This document shows positions 21,660 to 32,175 of a DNA stretch of 64,000 nt, in pieces. The notes under the pieces were generated by a model. That model saw only the letters and a list, made by a program, of their open reading frames with translations. It made no database searches and was not told the DNA's origin. Numbering within the stretch: position 1 is the stretch's first letter; each line of letters begins with the position of its first letter. Source of the stretch: Asterias rubens (lineage: Eukaryota; Echinodermata; Asteroidea; Forcipulatida; Asteriidae); NCBI RefSeq assembly GCF_902459465.1, contig NC_047067.1, forward strand, positions 18,537,680 through 18,601,679, given 5' to 3'. The position numbers were made by a program, and so were the translations under genes.

Positions 21660-22130
21660 GTCGATTTCACATGGAGTTAGGACTAACTTAGGACTAGTCC
21701 TATGAGATATTAAAAACTTAAAGGCAGTGGACACTATTGGTAATTACTCAAAATAATTATTAGCATTAAACCTTTCTTGGTGACGAGTAATGGGGAGAGG
21801 TTGATGGTATAAAACATTGTGAGAAACGGAACACTCTGAAGTGCCATAGTTTTCGAGAATGAAGTAATTTTCAATGAATTTGATTTTGAGACCTCAGATT
21901 TAGAACTTGAGGTCTCGAAATCAACCATCTAAACACACACAGCTTTATGTGACAAGGGTGTTTTTTTCTTTCATTATTATCTCGCAAGTTCAATGACCGA
22001 TTGGGCTACATTTTTCACAAGTTTGTTATTTTGCATATATTGAGATACACCAACTGTGAAGGCTAGGCTTTGACAATTACCAATAGAGTCCACTGCCTTT
22101 AAGGATGTAATTCAAGATAAGACTAGTCTT
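21660..22130. repeat. Family A MITE (21718-22102) nested in a family I foldback
   Basis: The A element runs from AAGGCAGTGGACACTATTGG to CACTGCCTTTAA. Its flanks are GATTTCACATGGAGTTAGGAC on the left and AGATAAGACTAGTCTTGAAG on the right, which are the two halves of a family I element. Confidence 0.65.
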
Positions 22131-23060
22131 GAAGTGTAAAAGTGAATACAGTTATTGGTTTTAATGTTCTGGTGATACATGAATTATGAAAAATAAATTG
22201 TTTGCATTTTTTGAAAAAAATAAATTTTATAAGAAAAACAAGCTGAGAAAAACAGAGTTAGATTGTGGTTTATTTATTTTATAACAATGTGTCCTTCATT
22301 TATGTGGTGGCCAAACCTTATTTTATCACAATTTGCAAAAAAAAACTAATCATAGGCGTTGTCCCTACGTGCATTTTTAGTGGTTTTATGACCCCGCCCT
22401 TATAGCTCTATGCCCCGCCCACATGCCGTGAACAAACACTCGCTCGACCCCAACTATTACTGTGTGTACGTGCAAGGAATGCGTTGGGGACGTTACAACA
22501 ATTGGTGCAAGATATGCGAAGAGATTTCCTATGGTACATGTACGTACGACTCACGAGTAGGATTCTACTCTACTCTACCATCTTTGACTTTACTCACTAT
22601 ATAACTGGTACTCTTCACGTAAAAACGTGTGCTCTCCTCTGCTCCCCCCCAGGAATCAACTATGGAAATTGGAAAGTGTTTATTGAATTGAAGTGATTTG
22701 CATGAAGGTACCTGGGTTATTCGCTTGAATTTTACCTGACTAACTAGTACTACTACTGGCTCCTTAAATTGTGTTGGGTACTAAGATTGTTGATAAAGTA
22801 AAACATGTTTATGGAGGAAGACAACATGCAACATAACAACACTCACTCACTTTGCAGCTCTGGATCTGGATATCTCCCAATGTAGGTTGCAGGTGTGTGG
22901 TGCATAGTGTGTAGTTGGTGTCCACTAGTTGACAATTACATTTTTAGCGTTTTCGTACGAAAATGCAATGTCAAATTTATATTACTTTCTTTACAAATCG
23001 GATGGCACTGACTTTTAGTTACACTTCCAAAGTGTTTTGTTGTAATCATAGAGTTGTAAT
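22131..23060. other. Intergenic, no gene recognised
   Basis: The sequence is AT-rich with a slightly GC-richer stretch at 22380-22660. The ORFs at 22410-22696 have no recognisable motifs or splice context. I see nothing else. Confidence 0.4.
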
Positions 23061-23990
23061 GTATCTGTATCTGTATCTGTATTGGTCTCCGTACAAACAC
23101 CTGGTGAGGTTGTCATCGTACGTCGGGTAGGGGTCTAAACGCAACGCAGCTTGGCAAACCATTAGTTGTTGTAATGCGCTTTTTCTGTCGCTTGGTGGAT
23201 GTTGATGGAGTCTAGCGCAGCCTTAAATGACTTAAGGTCAGGTGCAGTACGGATGTCTTGGGGAAGTTGGTTCCACTCTGGCAAGGTCTTGGGGTATAAT
23301 GAGAACCGGTAACAGTCTTTGTGGGCACGGATTTGTTTACATGTATGCTGGCTAATAGATGATCTTGTGGTTGTACTGGTGCATGAGTTGAGATATTCCT
23401 TTATATTGTTAGGTGTTAAACCATGTGTTTCTTTGTAGATGGATGTTGAACGAGATTTAGTCCTTCTGTCCCGGAGTGATTCCCAGTTGAGGTTTCCTAG
23501 GATTGCAGTAATGCTGGACTCACGGCTGTAATCACGAACTGTGAATCTGGCAGCCCGATTTTGGACCTGTTCAAGTTTCTTAATGTCTGTGTCGAAGTGG
23601 GGATCCCAGATAGTAGAGCCATACTCGAGTAGTGGTCTGACTAGCGTTTTGTATGCTATGGATTTCACATTGCTAACACTAACAGTAGTAGATGTTCCTC
23701 TTTAGGAGCACTCATCCTGTTGGCCTTGGAGCTTATTTGACTAATATGTGTTGACCATTTCAGGTCGTGGCCGAGATCAATTCCTAGGTATGGGTGATGT
23801 TTAACTTCTGCAAGGTTTGAGTTGCCAATAATTTATGTTAGCTAGACACAATTGGTTTTTTCTTATGTGTAACCCTTAGCAAGTGGCACTTGGAGGTGTT
23901 GAAACAGAGCTGCCAATCAGTTTCCCATCTGTTGAGGGTGTTGATGTCATTTTGGAGTGTAATCGAGTCCATAGGTGAGGTAATGTTGCT
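23060..23990 (-). mobile_element. Truncated CR1/Jockey-like non-LTR retrotransposon (C-terminal reverse transcriptase)
   Basis: Read on minus, 23990-23690 gives LQNDINTLNRWETDWQLCFN, KCHLLRVT and HHPYLGIDLGHDLKWSTHIS, the late RT motifs. After a frameshift, 23668-23162 gives SIAYKTLVRPLLEYGSTIWD, LEQVQNRAARF and a WNQLPQDIRTAPDLKSFK end, followed by a stop. A (GATACA)n tract near 23060-23080 forms the 3' tail, as in CR1/L2-type elements. The catalytic YxDD region and the endonuclease are absent, so it is dead and 5'-truncated. Confidence 0.8.
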
Positions 23991-24017
23991 TGTTGTTGGT
24001 TAAAATTAAATAAACTT

Positions 24018-24143
24018 TAAAGGGTCTATGTACTTTTTGTTCGCTTTCTACTACCAATCTTCAAACGGAGTAAAGTTTAATGAATGTGAATATGTGGACA
24101 TAGTGTTTTGTGTTACAAAAGGTACCCAAATCCTTTTAAAGGG
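24018..24143. repeat. Family B MITE fragment
   Basis: It is a short deleted copy with AAAGGGTCTATGTACTTTTT at one end and AAAAGGTACCCAAATCCTTT at the other. Confidence 0.6.
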
Positions 24144-24282
24144 TTGAATATAATGTAATCCTACTTCTAGAACTATTGTATGAGATTCATTCCACTGTCG
24201 TCTCGACGTGGTACTTTTGGTACTTGGTGGTTATCCTCCTGGAACTTCCGCTGGGGAACTTGACACAGGAACTTGACAATTC

Positions 24283-24696
24283 CCTGTCTGGAATCCATAC
24301 ACCCAGAAAGACATAATCAAAATTGAAGCCACTCAACGACGTGCTGCCAGGTTCGTTCTGCAGCTGTACCACCACACTGAAAGCATGTCAGCTATGTTGA
24401 ACACCTTGGAATGGGACACCTTAGAAAGGCGACGCCAGGCAGCCAGCCTCACCCTCCTCTACAAAATCCAGAACCAAACTATTGCAGTCAATCCAGACCT
24501 ATACCTCAACCCAGCAATCCCATGTAATACTAGATCATTCCACCCAAACATATATCAGATCATCCCAGGCAGGATACAGTCATTCTCAAACTCATTTTTC
24601 CCAAGAACTGTCATCTGGTGGAACTCACTCCCCGGCAATATCATCACCTCCCCTTCAGTTGAGGTTTTCAGGGGAGTGGTGACTGCTCACCTATAA
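24283..24696 (+). mobile_element. Non-LTR retrotransposon RT C-terminus, second copy
   Basis: The plus frame reads PVWNPYTQKDIIKIEATQRR, AARFVLQLYHHTESMSAML, LEWDTLERRRQAASL and TVIWWNSLPG, with a stop at 24694-24696. This is the same part of the protein as the 23.1-23.7 kb element but from a different subfamily and on the opposite strand. It lacks everything upstream. Confidence 0.75.
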
Positions 24697-25494
24697 GCAG
24701 CAATGAGTCTTTTTTACTTGCACCATGTACAAACGCACCCCTGCACCGCTCATTGACAAGTAGTCCCTCGGCTTTACGTCCTGTCTTATGGACCCTACCG
24801 AGTATACAAGTAGAAATAGATAGGAGGTCAGGAGAGCGTCGTCTAATTTGTTTTGTTGTTGTTTAGGCCTAGCTAGATTGTGAATGTAATTACTTTTGAA
24901 GATTTGGTGGGATTTGGAATCTATATATGAGGGATTGTTGCAGATTATTCCATAATTTCTCAGTGTTCTTTGAAAAAAAGATTGTTCGTAGATGGTAGAT
25001 GAGATGCTGGGTATTTTGAACTGATTGTCTTTGCCCTTTCTTGCCCTCTGCGGTTTCGATTCTAAAATGTGGCTGTGGTCGGCTTTGATTACACGTGACG
25101 ATAGACGAGGTGTCAGGACACTTCGTACTTTTGCCACTTCGTACCCTGGACACTTCGTATCTTTGCAAGGTACGAAGTGACTATGGACACTTCGTACCTT
25201 GGACACTCTTTGGATTGGACAAAAATGTGTTCAGTGGACTTGTCGTAAACGGGCCCAAACTCGACCATCAGGACTCAGATTTTCAATTACTTTGCGCCTT
25301 CAGGACGTCCCTCTAATCTTAGTTAGGCTATATATTTTATTTACCTGGTCCCTTTTGTAAATATTTTGCCATGAGTCACATAGTGAAATCACATGTTTGA
25401 TAAAATAGCCACAGTTGTTTTGCTTACAGGCTTTATAAAATTAGGTTCAGTTCTGAAATATTTTTCATTTCTCTTCATATCCAGATCCACACAG
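24697..25494. other. Intergenic, with short direct repeats
   Basis: No gene is recognised. GACACTTCGTAC recurs about four times between 25115 and 25205. The remainder is unremarkable. Confidence 0.4.
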
Positions 25495-25508
25495 ATAATC
25501 GTCATTCT

Positions 25509-28500
25509 ATGTTACCAGTGACCAGGATACCAGCTGTCCTGGTTCTCTCCTTGTTCTCATTGGTCCATATTCATGCTCGACATACTATGATACACCCAGG
25601 TGTTCAAGGCTTGTCGGATACCAAGACGTCGTACAAATACATTGATAAGTTAAGTCTATCAAATGACAATAGACGAGAGATTCAGGAGATACTGCTGGAC
25701 GCCGGCGCCCAGCATGAAAAGCTGCTAGCAGAGTACCAGGCAGAGACATACAGACCATTGACCATCGGTAAGAGATATTTGTCAAGTTTACTTATTGCAA
25801 TAAATAGTTATGCCTGAAGTTGTGTTTCCAACTTCGTTTGGGCCCTTTTTCAAACCTCGGCTTGGGCTCTGGCTTATAGGCTCCAAGCTCTATCTACTGG
25901 GCCCAATTTCATGGCTCTGCTTACCGCCGAATTCTGCGCTTACCCGCATTCCCCGCTTACGTACAAGCGCCGAATTTCTGCGCTAGTCTTGTTAGCGTAG
26001 AATGCCTATGTAACGTGGAATACGCACGCGCAGAAGCCAAAATTCGCCGTAACCCGTGAAATACGCTTGCCGTAAGCACAGAATTCCCTGCTTCCGTGAG
26101 CGCCGATTCTGTGCTTACGGTAAGCAGAGCCATGAAATTGGGCCTTGATGTTCGAACCACCACGTGAAATACGCGCTGGTCCAAAAAGGCAGTTTAAAGG
26201 CTGAGCTCTGCGTTTCCACTGCGTACCAGTGCGCAGAGCCGGAGCCCAAAAGCCTAACAATATTGCTTACCAGAATAAGTTTACCAGCCAAGATATTTTG
26301 TCATGTGTGCTATCTGTACCTGGTATCTTGTTTGGAATTGCTAAAAGCATGGAGTATTGCTCCATGCTAAAAGCAACAATTTTCTGCTTAAGCAGCTCTC
26401 TAAAATTTGGCCCTGGTAAACGTCGTCATATGACATTTTTCAACCAATGGGATAAAACCAGCCTAAATTTATGATTGTTGCTTTGCATTCCAGGGCTTCA
26501 GCAGACTTCGGAACAGCTAAAGAGTACTTAAGAGAAGCCATCGCTATCGCCGAGCGACTTGAAGATCCTGTTGCCGTGGCAGATCGCAATGGGGACTTGG
26601 GAACCACTTTTCGGTCGGAGGGGCGGTTCACCGATGCCCTTACCCATCAGAAAAAACAGTTTGTGTTTGCAAAACAAAGAGGCAAGTTATTTCAACGTTT
26701 CGATCAGTATGCTCTCTCGTTCATACCTGGGCCCAGTTTCGTAGCGCTGCTTAACAGTCGATTTTGTGCTTACTGTGCAATTTCTATTTCATAGCGCTGC
26801 TAACCGTAAGCACATGAAAAGGCATGCTAACCTTCCGGTGCTTACCGCACGAAAATAAATGACGTCACAATGCAAATCCATGGTAAACACGCAATGGCCG
26901 TCCAATTTTTCTGCTAACCTGTGAAATACGCTAAGGCTTATGCAAATTTTTCTGCTACAGTAAGCACGCAAATTTGCTTACAGTTAAGCAGCGCTATGAA
27001 ATTGGGCTCTCTCGTTCATACCTGCTCTCCTTCCCTAGGTGACAGGCAGCTTTAGTGGTTTCCTGCTTCAACATTGGCTTCACTCATTACTCCATGAGCC
27101 CACCGGACTACGACATGGCCCATGGTCTGCCACGCCATACACTTGGAGCTCTCGGACAGGATCGGATATGTTGATAACGTGAACGACCCTCTTACTATAT
27201 ACCTGTTCTTCTTTCCTAGGTGACCAGGCAGCTCTAGTGGTTTCCTGCTTCAACATTGGCTTCACTCATTACTCTATGAGCCCACCGGACTACAACTCAG
27301 CCTTGCTCTACCACGCAGTGCAGCTAGAGCTTTCTGACACTGACAGGATCGGAAATGTTGATAACTGTGTACGACCCTCTTACATTATACCTGCTCTCGT
27401 TCCCTAGGTGACCAGGCAGCTCTAGTGGTTTTCTGCTTCAACATCGGCTTCACTCATTACTCCATGAGCCCACCGGACTACAACTCAGCCTTGGTCTACC
27501 ATGCAGTACAGCTAGAGCTTTCTGACACTGACAGGATTGGAAATGTTGATGATAACTGTGAACGACCCTCTTACATCATACTTGTTCTTCTTCCCTAGGT
27601 GACAGGCAGCTCTAGTGGTTTCCTGCTTCAACATCGGCTTCACTCATTACTCCATGAGCCCACCGGACTACAACTCAGCCTTGGTCTACCACGCAGTACA
27701 GCTAGAGCTTTCTGACACTGACAGGATTGGAAATGTTGATAACTGTGAACGACCCTGTTACATCATACTTGTTCTTCTTCCCTAGGTGACCAGGCAGCTC
27801 TAGTTGTATCCTGCTTCAACATCAGCTTCACTCATTACTCCATGAGCCCACCGGACTACAACTCAGCCTTGGTCTACCATGCAGTACAGCTAGAGCTTTC
27901 TGACACTGACAGGATTGGAAATGTTGATAACTGTGAACGACCCTGTTACATCATACTTGTTCTTCTTCCCTAGGTGACAGGCAGCTCTAGTGGTTTCCTG
28001 CTTCAACATCGGCTTCACTCATTACTCCATGAGCCCACCGGACTACAACTCGGCCTTGGTCTACCATGCAGTACAGCTAGAGCTTTCTGACACTGACAGG
28101 ATTGGAAATGTTGATAACTGTGAACGACCCTGTTACATCATACTTGTTCTTCTTCCCTAGGTGACCAGGCAGCTCTAGTTGTATCCTGCTTCAACATTGG
28201 CTTCACTCATTACTCCATGAGCCCACCGGACTACGACATGGCCTTGGTCTACCACGCCATACACCTGGAGCTGTCCGACAGGATCGGGTACTTGGCGATG
28301 AAGTCGCGTGCCTTAAACTGCCTCGGCAAGATATACACAGGTTTGAATTTTAAGTATTATAAGTTATCACACACACGCTCATGGAGTATGGAAAAATTAG
28401 CCCTGGCGGCCTTACACTTTCTTAATACTACAGTGACATCCTGGATATCAGGGTACATTTCTGGGGCGTAAAATTTTCAAAGCTTCATAACTCAAATCTT

Positions 28501-29523
28501 ACCTGCAAGAAAGCACTAATTTCAACAGATTAACACTCCATGGCAGCATATATTTTTCTGCGGTGGGTTTTGATCGTCATATATTCTTCAAAAATCCGTC
28601 ATTTTCATAAAATAATGCAGCTCCCAACGTTAAGGAATTCCCATTTTTGTTCGTACTCTCGCAGTCTGCCGTGTTTACGCAAGATGCGCAAATCTTGCGT
28701 TGCGTTTGTGTGTTAATGCTGTGCAGTCAAGAGGATTGGGACCAAGAATTCATGCGTCTTGCATCATGCGTCTTGCATGGGAATGTATACGCAGACGCAC
28801 GGCAACAGAAAACGAGCAAAACAGGATTTTTTTAACGTTGGGAGCTGCATTATTTCACGAAAATGACGGATTTGTGAGGAATATATGAGGACCAAAACCC
28901 ACCGCAGAAAAATGTATGCCGCCATGGAATGTGAATCTGTTGAAATTAGTGGCTTGTTGCAGGTAAGATTTGAGTTATGAAGCTTTGAAAATGTTCCGCC
29001 CCAGTAACAGGCCTCAATAGTTAGGACTCTGTATCTGTGTACAGAGGAAGAGTCCTATATAGGTCTAACGGAAAAATATAGTGCGTCTGCATCTCACATC
29101 CAACAAGACCTCGGCCTTGGACCTCTTTGGATATGGGACGTAGTTGTGCTATATTTTTCCTATTGTGCTATATAAAGGAAGCCACTATCAGATAGCACCC
29201 CCAGGGATAATTACTTTAAAGAACTGGAGAGGACGTCGAGTTAATCCAACGGTTCTTTTCAGAACCACCCCAACTCATTTAGAGATTGTTATTACATGGT
29301 GTTACCGCAACTTCTTCTATATACTTTAAAGAAGTCAATAATTATTTGAAATTCAAAATCATTTTTGATTTGTGTCTGTTCCTCTCTTCATCATCAGCTC
29401 TGAAGGACAATGAGGCGGCCATCTTGCTCCTTGTGGAATGCTTGGAAGTTCACAGTCAAACGGGAAACCATCGCGGACTGGGCATAGCCTACGGGAACAT
29501 CGGTACGGTGTACCGAGCCATGG
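25509..29523 (+). CDS. TPR-repeat protein gene, 5' part, unknown function
   Basis: Four phase-compatible exons are visible. 25509-25767 (possibly starting at 25495) begins MLPVTRIPAVLVLSLFSLVH, a good signal peptide or anchor. 26502-26681 follows (acceptor TTCAG, donor GC: AGAG|GCAAGT). 28161-28340 and 29398-29523 complete the set. All junctions are phase 1. Residues after ~100 are tetratricopeptide-like: AKEYLREAIAIAERL, GRFTDALTHQ, SALNCLGKIYTG-type helix pairs, and AYGNIGTVYRAMG. TPRs form superhelical protein-binding surfaces; the partner is unknown. Between exons 2 and 3 lies an array of copies of exon 3. No exon after 29523 is found, so the gene is either truncated or continues with exons I cannot see. 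Its completeness is doubtful. Confidence 0.6.
25898..26145. repeat. Family D foldback MITE in TPR-gene intron 1
   Basis: Ends GGGCCCAATTTCATGGCTCT and AGAGCCATGAAATTGGGCC are perfect inverted repeats. The interior also folds back (GAATTCTGCGCTTAC.../...GTAAGCACAGAATTC). Confidence 0.75.
26250..26418. repeat. Family D element, diverged
   Basis: It keeps ATTGCTTACCAGAATAAG and the exit TTAAGCAGCTCTCTAAAATT. It lies between the copy at 25.9 kb and TPR exon 2. Confidence 0.5.
26727..27008. repeat. Family D foldback MITE in TPR-gene intron 2
   Basis: Ends TGGGCCCAGTTTCGTAGCGC and GCGCTATGAAATTGGGC are inverted repeats, with an inverted TTAAGCA motif just inside. Confidence 0.7.
27020..28340 (+). 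repeat. Tandem array of seven copies of a TPR exon
   Basis: Copies begin after CCTAG at 27039, 27220, 27408, 27599, 27786, 27974 and 28161, spaced 181-191 bp. Each starts GTGAC(C)AGGCAGCT and includes CATTACTCCATGAGCCCACC. Only the last is a complete 180-nt exon with a good donor. The first six lose the 3' part after ACAGGAT and run straight into the next acceptor. Copies 1, 4 and 6 lack one C (GTGACAGG), which shifts the frame. The repeating pattern suggests unequal crossing-over on a two-unit period. Confidence 0.85.
28455..29075. repeat. Long foldback element (family G) in the TPR gene
   Basis: An arm at about 28465-28635 is the near-perfect reverse complement of 28823-28990 (CCGTCATTTTCATAAAATAA against its complement, AACGTTGGGAGCTGCATTAT and others). 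Arms of ~170 bp enclose ~190 bp. A related end occurs at 38758-38900 (TTTTTCTGGGGCGGAAAC). Confidence 0.75.
29210..29330. repeat. Family C MITE fragment
   Basis: The segment AACGGTTCTTTTCAGAACCA...CATGGTGTTACCGCAA matches, inverted, the fragment at 49436-49515. Confidence 0.55.
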
Positions 29524-29577
29524 GTACGTTGTGTAATGTTTGTTATTGAGACATTAATGAGCCAGTCAGCATTCTCC

Positions 29578-29850
29578 TTTAAGGCAGTGGACACTATTGG
29601 TTATTGTCAAAGACTAGCCTTCACAGTTGGTGTATCTCAACATATGCATACAATAACGAACCTGTGAAAATTTGAGCTCAATCGGTCATCGAACTTGCGA
29701 GATATGAATGAAAGAAAAAAACCTTGTCACACGAAGGTGTGTGCGTTTAGATGGTTGATTTCGAGACCTCAAGTTCTAAATCTGAGGTCTCGAAATCAAA
29801 TTCGTGGAAAATTACTTCTTTCTCGGAAACTATGGCACTTCAGAGGGTGC
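29578..29850. repeat. Family A MITE, one half
   Basis: It runs from TTAAGGCAGTGGACACTATT to the middle of the element and breaks near GGTGCCGTTTCTCTGG. Confidence 0.7.
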
Positions 29851-31587
29851 CGTTTCTCTGGAGAAGTGAAAAAGAAAAACGTGAAATCTGTGGATGAAAA
29901 TTTGAAAATAAAAAATATTAAGAAAGCACTCGATTGGTGAAAAGAGGTAAAGTTAACAAGAAAAATGAGCAGAGTTTCTGTTGGGCGCGATAATAATAAT
30001 AAAAATAATAACGAGGTCTTATAGAGTGCACAAATCCACAAAAGTGCTCAGGGCGCTATTACAGAGAAAATACTAACAAAAATAACAAAGAACAGATTAA
30101 ATACAAAAGAATGGATCTTTGAAACTTATTTTAAAAGAAACTAAAACACCCCAAAGAAATTAAAAAATAAACCTGATAAAAAAAACTAAATAAACAAACT
30201 CAAATATGATTAGAGTGCCACTGCACTGACGTCCTGGGTATAAAGGTTCTTTACAATGCGAACACAAATTTGACTACAACTTTCTTAATTTTTTACCTGA
30301 TTTGAGAAGTTGAAATTCCGTTCATATATTCATAGTGTCCCTCACTATATTTTCAACGAGTTTACAGCTAACAAATATATCCATGGAAGAAATTATTTCC
30401 GAAAATATGTTGAAGTTCTGCACTGGCGATGTTGATCATCGTATACCACTTGATAGTGTGAGCTCAAGTGCGCATGGCTTTAGAGTGCAGCACGTTGTCT
30501 TGCCGCTATTCGCCGTCAACTGGGTAGGTGCCATCAAATCGCCTTCAACTCCTCCAATACACATTTAAAATCCAGGAGGCATAAAACTGGAAAGCACTAC
30601 ACCTCAAATAGAATTTGTTAAAGTTTCAGGTTGAATTTCGGTTACAAAGTGAGTTTTTTTCTTAAAAAATACTTATAAGCAGCAAAGCCGTCTGCCGCCA
30701 TCTTGCTTTTTTACATGGCTTCTTCTTGTCATATAAACAGACAACAGAGGGCGCTTTCCTGCGTGCGTATATTTTTTTCCTAGGACCGATGAGGGCACTT
30801 AGCATGCGCCAACTTAACGGCCTCATCTGTCCTGGGAAAAAGATACGCTTCCAGCACATGGAGTCTTGGCACAAGACGTCTATGCTCGGTATACTATGTT
30901 CTGCGCTTTGTGTAAATTGCTCGCTGACTATTATCCATCTGCTTAGTGAGTGGTTGACGCAAGTTGATGGCGCCGCCAGTGATCAGTGCAAGAAAGTGTT
31001 TACACGGAAGTTAGTGGATGACGTGGGAATGGAAAACGTAAATTTCAATTTTCTTTTCACAAAATATTAACACCAAAGGAGACAAGTCAACAATTTTAAA
31101 TAACGCGGGCTTGGAGTTCCAACTACAAGGAACATGTGAGTAAAAGTTCAGACTCCCAACTTAGGTAGAAATATTTTTAACAGATTTTTGAAAATCTTTC
31201 GCAATGGTACGGGACCTTTGGACTCAGTCGCGTTGCATGCAACGGAGGAGTCCAACCTGAGCTATATAAAGTACAATGCTCTCTTGTCTGAGTTGTTGGC
31301 CATTGGAATAACTTATCAAAATGATATTTGGTTGTGTTGACGGAGTGGACGACACCAAACGAGTTGACGGCAAGTAGCAGTAGGATTGCGAGTGTAAAGT
31401 CAGGTTCATACTTCCTGCAAATGCGAATGCAATTATGCGATAGAACAAATGGTGACGATTTCACATGGCTGTTTAGCACTTAGCAAACTGATGTGAACTA
31501 TTCCTTGCGAATTTGGGGTGCAAAATTACAACGCATTCACATTGGCTTTCGCATGAAGAAGTATGAACCGGGCTTTACACTCGCAAT
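29851..31587. other. Region between TPR exons and Hikeshi-like exons
   Basis: It is AT-rich with no secure gene. An inverted repeat (GCGTATATTTTTTTCCTAGG at about 30764 against CCTGGGAAAAAGATACGC at about 30832) underlies the 114-codon ORF at 30726, which has no recognisable domain. The first Hikeshi exon should lie here, but I could not identify it. Confidence 0.4.
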
Positions 31588-31765
31588 CATCTCTTAACTA
31601 TTCTCACCCATTCTATTCTCAGGTCCAGACGGACATTCAAAGGTTTACGACTCGCACGTCATCCTCTAACAATGACAATGCGGCTAGCATCAACCACATC
31701 GTTGTCTCTCTACAGAGACCTCGGAGTGAGGGAGATCCCTCTGTTCCCCATCCCCAACACTAAAC
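31588..31765 (+). pseudogene. Degenerate upstream duplicate of Hikeshi exon 2
   Basis: The acceptor and first codons (TTCTCAG|GTCCAGACGGACAT) and the ATCAACCACATCGTTGTC segment duplicate the good exon at 32176, together with ~40 bp of preceding intron (CATCTCTTAACTA, TTCACCCATT). It then departs from the family sequence at LQRPRSEGDP and ends without a donor. It is a dead exon copy. Confidence 0.7.
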
Positions 31766-31859
31766 TCGCAATCAGATCAATTGTGGTTTTACCCTTTACA
31801 CCGATATGTTAGTACTCGGTACTTTCCCGAGTTCTGTGAAAAAAAAATCACAGGCATAT

Positions 31860-32100
31860 TACTTGGGTGGGATTCGAACCATCGACCCTTGCAGTTAACG
31901 AGCAGTGTCTTCTTACCATCCTAAATAAAGGGTTCAAACTGCCTCTAGCTACCAGGCACTCTAGGTGGTCTAGTTTGTAAGACACTGCTACAGATTTGCA
32001 AAGGTCCTGGGTTCTAATCCTACCCAAGTAATCGAGTATGCCTGAGAACTCATGAAAGTTACTCGTCGGTGTAATGGTAAAATCAAAAGTATATGAAATT
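31860..32100. repeat. Two facing tRNA-derived SINE fragments
   Basis: On minus, 31915-31800 carries GGTTCGAATCCCACCC followed by CACAGAACTCGGGAAAG. On plus, 31965-32085 carries TGGTCTAGTTTGTAAGACAC, GGGTTCTAATCC and ACTCGTCGGTGTAATGG. Both match the better copy at 62340-62500. Confidence 0.6.
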
Positions 32101-32175
32101 CTTTATCCCAAATGCAAATTTAACATCTAGTTCTCGCAACCATCTCTTAACTAGTTTCACCCATTTACTCTCTAG

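Noticed and set aside
30726-31070. 114-codon ORF as a gene
   Set aside because: It overlaps an inverted repeat, has no recognisable domain, and lacks supporting splice or composition signals.
31321-31370. ATTTGGTTGTGTTGAC as the missing Hikeshi first exon
   Set aside because: It reads IFGCV, but the following residues do not match the expected AGRL, there is no donor, and a stop follows.
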